Assembly (NCBI RefSeq): GCF_937616625.2
Contig: NC_065576.1
Coordinates: 22,904,001 to 22,968,000, forward strand
Source: Mercurialis annua
Taxonomy: Eukaryota; Streptophyta; Magnoliopsida; Malpighiales; Euphorbiaceae
Direction: 5' to 3'
Length of the DNA: 64,000 bases
In this document: positions 24,201 through 36,600 of the stretch, in pieces
Layout of the letters: each line of letters starts with the position of its first letter
Position numbering within the stretch: position 1 is the stretch's first letter
Position numbers and translations under genes: made by a program
The notes under the pieces: model-generated
The model's database searches: none
What the model was told of the DNA's origin: nothing
Seen by the model: only the letters and a program-made list of their open reading frames with translations

Positions 24201-27200
24201 AAACGTTTGACTTAAAACTCTAAAAAGGTGAAACGTTAGGATTTATTTTGCAACGTTTTAAACGTTTGGATTTGTTGCATAACTTTCTAAACGTTTGGCT
24301 TAAATTGCTAAAAAGAGGAAACATTTGGATTTGTTTCGTAACCTAATTGTTTGGCTTAAATCGCTAAAAAGGTGAAACGTTTGGATTTGTCTTGTAACGT
24401 TTTAAACGTTTGGATTTGTTTCGTAATATTTTAAAGCTTTGGATTTGTTTCGTAACGTTTTATACGTTTGGATTTGTTTCGTAACATTTTAAATTTTTGG
24501 CTTAAATTGCTAAAAAGGTGAAACGTTAAGATTAGTTTCGTGACGTTTTAAACGTTTGGCTTAAATCACTAAAAAGGTGAAACATTAGGATTAGTTTCGT
24601 AATGTTTGAAACGTTTGGCTTAAGTAGCTAAAAAGGTGAAATATTAGGATTTGTTTTATAACGTTTTAAACGTTTGGATTTGTTTCGTAATGTTTTAAAC
24701 GTTTGGCTTAAATCGCTAAAAAGGGGAATCGTTATGATTTGTTTTGTAACGTTTTAAATGTTTCGCTTAAATCGCTAAAAAGGTGAAACGTTAGGATTTG
24801 TTTCATAAAGTTTTAATCGTTTGGCTTAAATACTTAAAAAGGTGAAACAATAGGATTTGTTTTGTACGTTTTAAACGTTTGTCTTAAATTGCTAAATAGG
24901 TGAAACGTTAGGATTTGTTTAGTATCGTTTTCAACGTTTGGCTTAAATAGCTAAAAGGGTGAAGCTTTCGGATTTGTTTCGTAACGTTTTAAACATTTGG
25001 ATTTGTTTCGTATCGTTTTAAATGGTTGGTTAAATTGCTAAAAAGATGATACGTTAGGATTTGTTTCATAACGTTTTAAACGTTTGACTTAAATATCTAA
25101 AAAGGTGAAACGTTAGGATTTATTTTGCAACGTTTTAAACGTTTGGATTTGTTTCATAACTTTTTAAACGTTTGGCTTAAATTGCTAAAAAGAGGAAACA
25201 TTTGGATTTGTTTCGTAACCTAATTGTTTGGCTTAAATAGCTAAAAAGGTGAAACGTTTGGATTTGTCTTGTAACGTTTTAAACATTTAGATTTGTTTCG
25301 TAATATTTTAAAGGTTTCGATTTGTTTCGTAACGTTTTAAATTTTTGGTTTAAATTGCTAAAAAGGTGAAACGTTAAGATTAGTTTCGTGACGTTTTAAA
25401 CGTTTGGCTTAAATCGCTAAAAAGGTGAAACATTAGGATTTGTTTCGTAATGTTTGAAACGTTTGGCTTAAGTAGCTAAAAAGGTGAAACATTAGGATTT
25501 GTTTTGCAACGTTTTAAACGTTTGGATTTGTTTCGTAATATTTTAAACGTTTGGCTTAAATCGCTAAAAAGGGGAAACGTTAGGATTTGTTTCGTAACGT
25601 TTTAAACGTTTCGCTTAAATCGCTAAAAAGGTGAAACGTTAGGATTTATTTCATAAAGTTTTAAACGTTTAGCTTAAATACTTAAAAAGGTGAAACATTA
25701 GGATTTGTTTTGTACGTTTTAAACGTTTGTCTTAAATTGCTAAAAAGGTGAAACGTTAGAATTTGTTTAATAACGTTTTAAACGTTTGGCTTAAATATCT
25801 ATAAAGGTGAAGCATTAGGATTTGTTTCGTAACGTTTTAAACGTTTGGATTTGTTTCTTATCGTTTTAAATGGTTGGTTAAATTGCTAATATGATGAAAC
25901 GTTAGGATTTGTTTCATAACGTTTTAAACGTTTGACTTAAATCTCTAAAAAGGTTAAACGTTAGGGTTTATTTTGCAACGTTTTAAACGTTTGGATTTGT
26001 TTCATAACTTTTTAAACGTTTGGCTTAAATTGCTAAAAAGAGGAACATTTGGATTTGTTTCGTAACCTAATTGTTTGCCTTAAATCGCTAAAAAGGTGAA
26101 ATGTTTGGATTTGTCTTCTAACGTTTTAAACGTTTGGATTTATTTCGTAATATTTTAAAGGTTTCGATTTGTTTCGTAACGTTTTATACGTTTGTATTTG
26201 TTTCGTAACGTTTTAATTTTTTGGCTTAAATTGCTAAAAAGGTGAAACATTAAGATTAGTTTCGTGACGTTTTAAACATTTGGCTTAAATCGCTAAAAAG
26301 GTGAAACATTAGGATTAGTTTCGTAATGTTTGAAACGTTTGGCTTAAGTAGCTAAAAAGGTGAAATATTACGATTTGTTTTGTAACGTTTTAAACGTTTG
26401 GATTTGTTTTGTAATGTTTTAAACATTTCGCTTAAATCGCTAAAAAGGGGAAACGAGAGGATTTGTTTCGTAACGTTTTAAACGTTTCGCTTAAATCGCT
26501 AAAAAGGTGAAACGTTAGGATTTGTTTCATAAAGTTTTAAACGTTTGGCTTAAATACTTAAAAAGGTGAAACAATAGGATTTGTTTTGTATGTTTTAAAC
26601 TTTTATCTTAAATTGCTAAATAGGTGAAACGTTAGGATTTGTTTAGTATCGTTTTAAACGTTTGGCTTAAATAGCTAAAAGGGTGAAGCATTAGGATTTA
26701 TTTCGTAACGTTTTAAACATTAGGATTTGTTTCGTATCGTTTTAAATGGTTGGTTAAATTGCTAAAAAGATGATACGTTTGGATTTGTTTCATAACGTTT
26801 TAAACGTTTGACTTAAATCTCTAAAAAGGTGAAACGTTAGGATTTATTTTGCAACGTTTTAAACGTTTGGATTTGTTTCATAACTTTCTAAACGTTTGGC
26901 TTAAATTGCTAAAAAGAGGAAACATTTGGATTTGTTTCGTAACCTAATTGTTTGGCTTAAATCGCTAAAAAGGTGAAATGTTTGGATTTGTCTTGTAACG
27001 TTTTAAACGTTTGGATTTGTTTCGTAATATTTTAAAGGTTTCGATTTGTTTCATAACGTTTTATACGTTTGGATTTGTTTCGTAACGTTTTAAATTTTTG
27101 GCTTAAATTGCTAAAAAGGTGAAACGTTAAGATTAGTTTCGTGACGTTTTAAACGTTTGGCTTAAATCGCTAAAAAGGTGAAACATTAGGATTAGTTTCG

Positions 27201-28740
27201 AAATGTTTGAAACGTTTGGCTTAAGTAGCTAAAAAGGTGAAACATTAGGATTTATTTTACAACGTTTTAAACGTTTGGATTTGTTTCGTAATGTTTTAAA
27301 CGTTTGGCTTAAATCGCTAAAAAGTGGAAACGTTAGGATTTGTTTCGTAACGTTTGAAATGTTTCGCTTAAATCGCTAAAAAGGTGAAACGTTAGGATTT
27401 GTTTCATAAAGTTTTAAACGTTTGGCTTAAATACTTAAAAAGGTGAAACATTAGGATTTGTTTCATAAAGTTTTAAACGTTTGGCTTAAATACTTAAAAA
27501 GGTGAAACATTAGGATTTGTTTTGTATGTTTTAAACGTTTGTCTTAAATCGCTAAAAAGGTGAAACGTTAGGATTTATTTCATAAAGTTTTAAACGTTTG
27601 GCTTAAATACTTAAAAAGGTGAAACATTAGGATTGTTTTGTACGTTTTAAACGTTTGTCTTAAATTGCTAAAAAGGTGAAACGTTAGAATTTGTTTAGTA
27701 ACGTTTTAAACGTTTGGCTTAAATATCTAAAAAGGTGAAGCATTAGGATTTGTTTCGTAACGTTTTAAACGTTTGGATTTGTTTCTTATCGTTTTAAATG
27801 GTTGGTTAAATTGCTAATAAGATGAAACGTTAGGATTTTTTTTATAACGTTTTAAACGTTTGACTTAAATCTCTAAAAAGGTGAAACGTTAGGGTTTATT
27901 TTGCAACGTTGTAAACGTTTGGATTTGTTTCATAACTTTTTAAACGTTTGGCTTAAATTGCTAAAAAGAGGAAACATTTGGATTTGTTTCGTAACCTAAT
28001 TGTTTGCCTTAAATCGCTAAAAAGGTGAAACGTTTGGATTTGTCTTCTAACGTTTTAAACGTTTGGATTTGTTTCGTAATATTTTAAAGGTTTCGATTTG
28101 TTTCGTAACCTTTTATACGTTTGGATTTGTTTCGTAACGTTTTAATTTTTTGACTTAAATTGCTAAAAAGGTGAAACATTAAGATTAGTTTCGTGACGTT
28201 TTAAACGTTTGGCTTAAATCGCTAAAAAGGTGAAACATTAGGATTAGTTTCGTAATGTTTGAAACGTTTGGCTTAAGTAGCTAAAAAGGTGAAACATTAG
28301 AATTTGTTTTGTAACGTTTTAAACGTTTGGATTTGTTTCGTAATGTTTTAAACGTTTTGCTTAAATCGCTAAAAAGGGGAAACGTTAGGATTTGTTTCGT
28401 AACGTTTTAAACGTTTCGCTTAAATCGCTAAAAAGGTGAAACGTTAGGATTTGTTTCATAAAATTTTAAACGTTTGGCTTAAAAACTTAAAAAGGTGAAA
28501 CATTAGGATTTGTTTTGTACGTTTTAAACGTTTGTCTTAAATTGCTAAAAAGGTGAAACGTTAGAATTTGTTTAGTAACGTTTTAAACGTTTGGCTTAAA
28601 TAGCTAAAAAGGTGGAGCATTAGGATTTGTTTCGTAACGTTTTACACGTTTGGATTGGTTTCGTATCGTTTTAAATGGTTGGTTAAATTGCTAAAAAGAT
28701 GAAACGTTAGGATTTGGTTAAATCATTTTAGCGTTTTAAA
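21280..28740. repeat. Higher-order repeat of about 877 bp in left arm
   Basis: The marker unit TTTGTACGTTTTAAACG (or TTTGTATG), with a shortened spacer, recurs at about 21,361, 22,231, 23,107, 23,985, 24,862, 25,709, 26,585, 27,522 (with an extra copy at 27,637) and 28,515. The spacings are mostly 870-878. Another marker, GTAACCTAATTGTTTG, recurs with the same period. About eight copies are present, and irregular spacing near 27,400-27,650 reflects a local unit duplication. Confidence 0.85.
21700..25210. repeat. Recent tandem duplication of two higher-order units (about 1,755 bp)
   Basis: 21,700-23,455 and 23,455-25,210 are nearly identical at an offset of 1,754-1,755. They share rare private variants, such as the AAACTTTTATCTTATATTG unit (22,241 and 23,995) and the GAATCGTTATGATTTG unit (22,972 and 24,727). 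Neighbouring 877-bp copies differ at these places. Confidence 0.8.
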
Positions 28741-28799
28741 TGGTTGGTTAAATCCAAATGTTTCACCTTTTTAGCGATTTAAGCCAAACGTTTACAAAC

Positions 28800-31700
28800 G
28801 TTACGAAACAAATCCAAACGTTTCACCTTTTTAGGGATTTAAGCCAAACGTTTACAAACGTTACAAAACAAATACAAACGTGTCACCTTTTTAACGATTT
28901 AAGATATACGTTTACAAACGTTACGAAACAAATCCAAATGTTTCACCTTCTTAGCAATTTAAGCCAAACGTTTACAAACGTTACAAAACAAAACTAAACG
29001 TTTAAAACATTACGAAACAAATCCAAACGTTTCCCATTTTAGCGATTTAAACCAAACGTTTACGAATGTTACGAAACAAAACCAAGTGTTTCACCTTTTT
29101 AGCAATTTCAGTCAAACGTTTACAAACGCTACGAAACAAATACAAGCGTTTCACCTTTTTAGCAAATTAAGCCAAACGTTTACAAACGTTACGAAAAAAA
29201 TCCAAAAGTTTCACCTTTTTAGCGATTTAAGCCAAACGTTTACAAACATTACGAAAAAAAAACCAAGCGTTTCACCTTTTTAGCAATTTAAGCCAAACGT
29301 TTACAACCGTTACAAAACAAATCCAAGTGTTTCACCTTTTTAGCAATTTAAGCCAAACGTTTACAAATGTTACGAAACAAATCAAATGGTTTCACCTTTT
29401 TAGCAATTTAAGCCAAACGTTTACAAATGTTCTGAAACAAATCCAAGCGTTTCACCTTTTTAGTAATTTAGGCCTAACGTTTACAAACGTTATGAAACAA
29501 ATCCAAGCGTTTCACCTTTTTAGCGATATAAGCCAAACGTTTACAAACCTTACGAAACAAATCAATTGATTCACCTTTTTAGCGATTTAAGCCGAATGTA
29601 TACAAATGTTCCGAAACAAAACAAACGTTTCACCTTTTTAGCAATTTAAGCCAAACGTTTTCAAACGTTACGAAACAAATCCAAACGTCTCCCCATTTTA
29701 GCGATTTAAGCCAAACGTTTAAAATGTTACGAAACAAATCCAAACATTTAACCTTTTTAGCTATTTATGATAAACGTTTACAAACATTACGAAACAAATC
29801 CAAACATTTCACCTTTTTAGCGATTTAAGCCAAACGTTTACAAAGGTTAAGAAACAAATGCAAATGTTTCACATTTTTAGCGATTTAAGCCAAACGTTTA
29901 CAAGCGTTACGAAACAAATCCAAGCGTTTCAACTTTTTAGCAATTTAAGCCAAACATTTACAAACGTTATGAACAAATACAAGCGTTTCACCTTTTAGCA
30001 ATTTAAGCCAAACATTTACAAACGTTACGAAACAAATCCAAGCGTTTCACCTTTTTATCAATTTAAGCCAAACGTTTACAAACGTTACGAAACAAATCCA
30101 AAGGTTTCACCTTTTTAGCAATTTAAGCCGAACGTTTACAAACGTAACAAAACAAAACCAAGCGTTTCACCTTTTTAGCGATTTTAGCCAAACGTTTACA
30201 AACGTTACGAAATAAATTCAAACGTTTCCCCATTATAGAGATTTAAGCCAAACGTTTAAAACGTTACAAAACAAATCCAAACGTTTCACCTTTTTAGCAA
30301 TTTAAGCCAAACGTTTACAAACGTTACGAAACAAATCCAAACGTTTCACCTTTTTAGCGATATAAGCCATACGTTTACAAACAAAACGAAACAAATCCAA
30401 AGGTTTCACTTTTTAGCGATTTAAGCCAAACGTTTACAAACAATACGAAACAAATCCAAACGTTTCATCTTTTTAGCGATTTATGCCAAACGTTTACAAA
30501 CAATACGAAACAAATCCAAGCGTTTCACCTTTTTAGTGATTTAATCCAAACGTTTCACCTTTTTAGCAATTTAAGCCAAAGTTTTATAAACGTTACGAAA
30601 CAAATCCAAATGGTTAACCTTTTTAGCGATTTAAGCGTTTACAAACGTTACAAAACAAAGCCAAATATTTCACCTTTTTAGGGATTTAAGAAAAACGTTT
30701 ACAAACGTTACGAAACAAACCAAACGTTTCGCCTTTTTAGCGATTTAAGCCAAACGTTTACAAAAGTTACAAAACAAATCCAAACGTTTTGCCTTTTTAG
30801 CGATTTAAGCCAAACGTATACAAACGTTACGAAACAAAACCAAACGTTTAAAACGTTACGAAACAAATCCATACGTTACACATTTTTAGCGATTTAAGCT
30901 AAACCTTTACAAACTTTGAGAAATCAAACCAAGCATTTCACCTTTTTAGCAATTTAAGCCAAACTTTTACAAACGTTACAAAACAAATCCTAGCGTTTCA
31001 CCTTTTTATCAATTTAAGTCAAACATTTACTAACGTTCCGAAACAAATCCAAACGTTTCACCTTTTCAGTAATTTAAGCCAAACGTTTACAAACGTTACG
31101 AAACAAATCCAAGCGTTTCACCTTTTTAGCAATTTTAGCCAAAGGTTTACAAATGTTACGAAACAAATCCAATGTTTCACCTTTTTACCGATTTAAGCCG
31201 AACGTTTACAAACGTTACAAAACAAAACAAACGTTTTACCTTTTTAGCAATATAAGCCAAACGTATACAAAAGTTACGAAACAAATCCAAATGTTTCCCC
31301 ATTTTAGCGATTTAAACCAAACGTTTAAAACATTACGAAACAAATCCAACTGTTTCACCTTTTTAGCGATTTAAGCCAAACGTTTACAATCGTTACCAAA
31401 CAAATCCAAATGTTTCCCCTTTTTAGCGATTGAAGCCAAACGTTCACAAACATTACGAAACAAATCCAAACGTTTCAACTTTTTAGCGATTTCTGCTATA
31501 CGTTTACAAACGTTACGAAACAAATCCAAACGTTTCCCCTTTTTAGCAATTTAAGCCAAACGTTTACAAACGTTACAAAATAAAACTAAACATTTAAAAC
31601 ATTACAAAACAAATCCAAACGTTTTTAGCGATTTAAGCCAAACTTTTACAAATGTTACGAAATAAAACCAAGCATTTCACCTTTTTAGAAATTTCAGCTA

Positions 31701-34700
31701 AACGTTTACAAACGCTACGAAAAAAATACAAATGTTTCACCTTTTTAGCAATTTAAGCCAAACGTTTACAAACGTTACGAAACAAATCCAAACGTTTCAC
31801 CTTTTTAGCGATTTAAGCCAAACGTTTACAAACATTACGAAAAAAAACCAAGCGTTCACCTTTTTTGCAATTTAAGGCAAACGTTTACAAACGTTACAAA
31901 ACAAATCCAAGCGTTTCCCCTTTTTAGCAATTTAAGCCAAACGTTTACAAACGTTACGAAACAAATCCAATGGTTTCACCTTTTTAGCAATTTAAGAAAA
32001 ACTTTAACAAATGTTCTGAAACAAATCCAAGCGTTTCACCTTTTTAGTTATTTAAGCCAAACGTTTACAAACGTTATGAAACAAAACCAAGCGTTTCACC
32101 TTTTTAGCGATATAAGCCAAACGTTTACAAACCTTACAAAACAAATCCAATGATTCACCTTTTTAGCGATTTAAGCCGAACGTTTACAAACGTTCTGAAA
32201 AAAAACAAACGTTTCACCTTTTTAGCAATTTAAGCCAAAGGTTTACAAACGTTATGAAACAAATCCAAACGTCTCCCCATTTTAGCGATTTAAGCCAAAA
32301 GTTTAAAATGTTACGAAACAAATCCAAATATTTAACCTTTTTAGCTATTTATGACAAACGTTTACAAACATTACGAAACAAATCAAAACGTTTCACCTTT
32401 TTAGCGATTTAAGCCAAACGTTTACAAAGGTTAAGAAACAAATGCAAATGTTTCACATTTTTAGCGATTTAAGCCAAATGTTTACAAACGTTACGAAACA
32501 AATCCAAGCCTTTCACCCTTTTAGCAATTTAAGCCAAACATTTACAAATGTTACAAACAAATACAAGCGTTTCACCTTTTAGCAATTTAAGCCAAACATT
32601 TACAAAAGTTACGAAACAAATCCAAGCGTTTCACCTTTTTATCAATTTAAGCCAAACGTTTACAAACATTACGAAACAAATCCAAACGTTTCACCTTTTT
32701 AGCAATTTAAGCCGAACGTTCACAAACGTAACGAAACAAAACCAAGCGTTTCACGTTTTTAGCGATTTTAGCCAAACGTTTACAAACGTTACGAAATAAA
32801 TTCAAACGTTTCCCCATTTTAGAGATTTAAGCTAAACGTTTAAAACTTTACAAAACAAATCCAAACGTTTCACCTTTTTAGCAATTTAAGCCAAACGTTA
32901 CGAAATAAATCTAAACGTTTCACCTTTTTAGCGATTTAAGCCATACGTTTACAAACAAAATGAAACAAATCCAAAGGTTTCACCTTTTTAGTGATTTAAG
33001 CCAAACGTTTACAAACAATACGAAACAAACCCAAACGTTTCATCTTTTTAGCGATTTATGCCAAACGTTTACAAACAATACGAAACAAATCGAAGCGTTT
33101 CACCTTTTTAGTGATTTAAGCCAAACGTTTCACCTTTTTAGCAATTTAAGCCAAACGTTGACAAATGTTACGAAACAAATCCAAATGGTTAACCTTTTTA
33201 GCGATTTAAGCGTTTACAAATGTTACAAAATAAAGCCAAATATATCACCTTTTTAGCGATTTAAGCAAAATGTTTACAAACGTTACGAAACAAACCAAAC
33301 GATTCGCCTTTTTAGCGATTTAAGCCAAACGTTTACAAAAGTTACGAAACAAATCCAAACGTTTCGCCTTTTTAGCGGTTTAAGCCAAACGTATACAAAC
33401 GTTACGAAACAAAACCAAACGTTTAAAACTTTACGAAACAAATCCATGCGTTACACATTTTTAGCGATTTAAGCGAAACCTTTACAAACGTTGAGAAATC
33501 AAACCAAGCATTTCACCTTTTTAGCAATTTAAACCAAACATTTACTAACGTTCCGAAACAAATCCAAGCGTTTCACCTTTTCAGTAATTTAAGCCAAACG
33601 TTTACAAACGTTGCGAAACAAATCCAAGCGTTTCACCTTTTTAGCAATTTTAGCCAAAGGTTTACAAATATTACGAAACAAATCCAATGTTTCACCTTTT
33701 TACCGATTTAAGCCGAACGTTTACAAACGTTACAAAACAAAACAAATGTTTTACCTTTTTAGCAATATAAGCCAAACGTATACAAAAGTTACGAAACAAA
33801 TCCAAATGTTTCCCCATTTTAGCGATTTAAGCCAAACGTTTAAAACGTTACGAAACAAATCCAACTGTTTCACCTTTTTAGCGATTTAAGCCAAACGTTT
33901 ACAAACGTTACCAAACAAATCCAAACGTTTCCCCTTTTTAGCAATTGAAGCCAAACATTCACAAACATTACGAAACAAATCCAAACGTTTCAACTTTTTA
34001 GCGAATTCTGCTATACGTTTACAAACGTTACGAAACAAATCTAAACGTTTCCCCTTTTTAGCAATTTAAGCCGAACGTTTACAAAAGTCACAAAACAAAA
34101 CTAAACATTTAAAACATTAATAAACAAATCCAAACGTTTCCCTTTTTTGCGATTTAAGCCAAACGTTTACAAATGTTACGAAACAAAACCAAGCGTTTCA
34201 CCTTTTTAGTTATTTCAGCCAAACGTTTACAAACGCTATGAAAAAAATACAAGTGTTCCACCTTTTTAGCAATTTAAACCAAACGTTTACAAACGTTACG
34301 AAATAAATCCAAACGTTTCACCTTTTTAGCGATTTAAGCCAAACGTTTACAAACATTACGAAAAAAAACCAAGCGTTTCACCTTTTTTGCAATTTAAGGC
34401 AAACGTTTACAAACGTTACAAAACAAATCCAAGCGTTTCACCTTTTTAGCAATTTAAGCCAAACGTTTACAAACGTTACGAAACAAATCCAATGGTTTAA
34501 CCTTTTTAGCAATTTAAGAAAAACGTTAACAAATGTTCCGAAACAAATCCAAGCGTTTCACCTTTTCAGTTATTTAAGCCAAAAGTTTACAAACGTTATG
34601 AAACAAATCCAAGCGTTTCACCTTTTTAGCGATATAAGCCAAACGTTTACAAACCATACGAAACAAATCCAATGATTCACCGTTTTAGCGATTTAAGCCG

Positions 34701-36600
34701 AACGTTTACAAACGTTCCGAAACAAAACAAACGTTTCACCTTTTTAGCAATTTAAGCCAAACGTTTACAAACGTTACGAAACAAATCCAAACGTCTCCCC
34801 ATTTTAGCGATTTAAGCCAAACGCTTAAAATGTTACGACACAAATCCAAACATTTAACCTTTTTAGCTATTTATGACAAACGTTTACAAACATTACGAAA
34901 CAAATCAAAACGTTTCACCTTTTTAGCGATTTAAGCCAAACGTTTACAAAGGTTAAGAAACAAATGCAAATGTTTCACATTTTTAGAGATTTAAGCCAAA
35001 CGTTTACAAACGTTACCAAACAAATCCAAGCGTTTCACCTTTTTAGCAATTTAAGTCAAACTTTTACAAACGTTACGAACAAATACAAGCGTTTCACCTT
35101 TTAGCAATTTAAGCCAAACATTTACAAACGTCACGAAACAAATCTAAGCGTTTCACCTTTTTATCAATTTAAGCCAAACGTTTACAAACGTTACGAAACA
35201 AATCCAAACATTTCACCTTTATAGCAATTTAAGTCGAACGTTTACAAACGCTACGAAACAAAACCAAGCATTTCACCTTTTTAGCTATTTTAGCCAAACG
35301 TTTACAAACGTTACAAAATAAATTCAAACGTTTCCCCATTTTAGAGATTTAAGCCAAATGTTTAAAACGTTACAAAACAAATCCAAACGTTTCACCTTTT
35401 TAGCAATTTAAGCCAAACGTTTACAAACCTTACGAAACAAATCCAAACGTTTCACCTTTTTAGTGATTTAAGCCAAACGCCTACAAACAAAACAAAACAA
35501 ATGCAAAGGTTTCACCTTTTTAGCGATTTAAACCAAACGTTTACAAACAATACGAAACAAATCCAAACGTTTAATCTTTTTAGCGATTTATGTCAAACGT
35601 TTACAAACGTTACGAAATAAATCCAAGCGTTTCACCTTTTTAGTGATTTAAGCCAAACGTCTACAAACGTTATGAAACAAATCCAAACGTTTCAACTTCT
35701 TAGTAATTTAAGCCAAACGGTTACAAATGTTACGACACAAAGCCAAATGTTTCACCTTTTTAGCGATTTAAGCCAAACGTTTACAAACGTTACGAAACAA
35801 ACCAAACGTTTTGCCTTTTTAGCGATTTAAGCCAAACGTTTACAAAAGTTACGAAACAAATCCAAACGTTTCGCCTTTTTAGCGATTTAGGCTAAACGTG
35901 TACAAACGTTACGAAACAAAACCAAACGTTTAAAACGTTACGAAACAAATCCATACGTTACACATTTTTAGCGATTTAAGCGAAACCTTTACAAACGTTG
36001 CGAAATCAAACCAAGCATTTTACCTTTTTAGCAATTTAAGCCAAACGTTTATAAACGCTACGAAACAAATCCTAGCGTTTCACCTTTTTAGCAATTTAAG
36101 CCAAACATTTACTAACGTTCCGAAACAAATCCAAGCGTTTCACCTTTTCAGTAATTTAAGCCAAACGTTTACAAACGTTATGAAATAAATCCAAGTGTGT
36201 CACCTTTTTAGCAATTTTAGCCAAAGGTTTATAAATGTTACGAAACAAATCCAATGTTTCACCTTTTTACCGATTTAAGCCGAACGTTTACAAACGTTAT
36301 GAAACAAAACAAACGTTTTACCTTTTTAGCAATATAAGCCAAACGTTTACAAAAGTTACGAAACAAATCCAAATGTTTCCCCATTTTAGCGATTTAAGCC
36401 AAACATTTAAAACGTTACCAAACAAATCCAAACGTCTCCCCTTTTTAGCGATTGAAGCCAAACGTTTACAAACATTACGAAACAAATCCAAACGTTTCAA
36501 CTGTTTAGCTAATTAAGCCAAACGTTTACAAACGTTACGAAACAAATCCAAGCATTTTACCTTTTTAGCAAATTAAGCCAAACGTTTACAAACGTTACGA
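28800..36600. repeat. Higher-order repeat of about 2.57 kb in right arm
   Basis: Private variants recur at a spacing of about 2,575: the shortened unit TTTAAGCGTTTACAAA (30,632 and 33,207) and GAGAAATCAAACCAAGC (about 30,918 and 33,493), with a third, slightly altered copy at about 36,000 (spacing 2,507). This corresponds to about 43 units of 60 bp. A looser relative is seen near 39,060. Confidence 0.75.

Larger units (their letters stand above)
16355..28752. repeat. Satellite array, left arm (about 59-bp unit)
   Basis: About 12.4 kb of head-to-tail units, roughly 210 copies. A unit joins a 29-base half (GATTTGTTTCG, TAACG, TTTTAAACGTTTG) and a 30-base half (GCTTAAATCGC, TAAAAAGGTG, AAACGTTAG). 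Units follow the pattern AB, but AAB forms with an extra first half are frequent. From 16,355 to about 21,280 the variants look unordered; beyond that they form a higher-order repeat. Relative to the right arm it runs in the opposite orientation and has TTTTAAA where the right arm has a one-base-longer TTTGTAAA. I see no gene in it. Confidence 0.95.
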
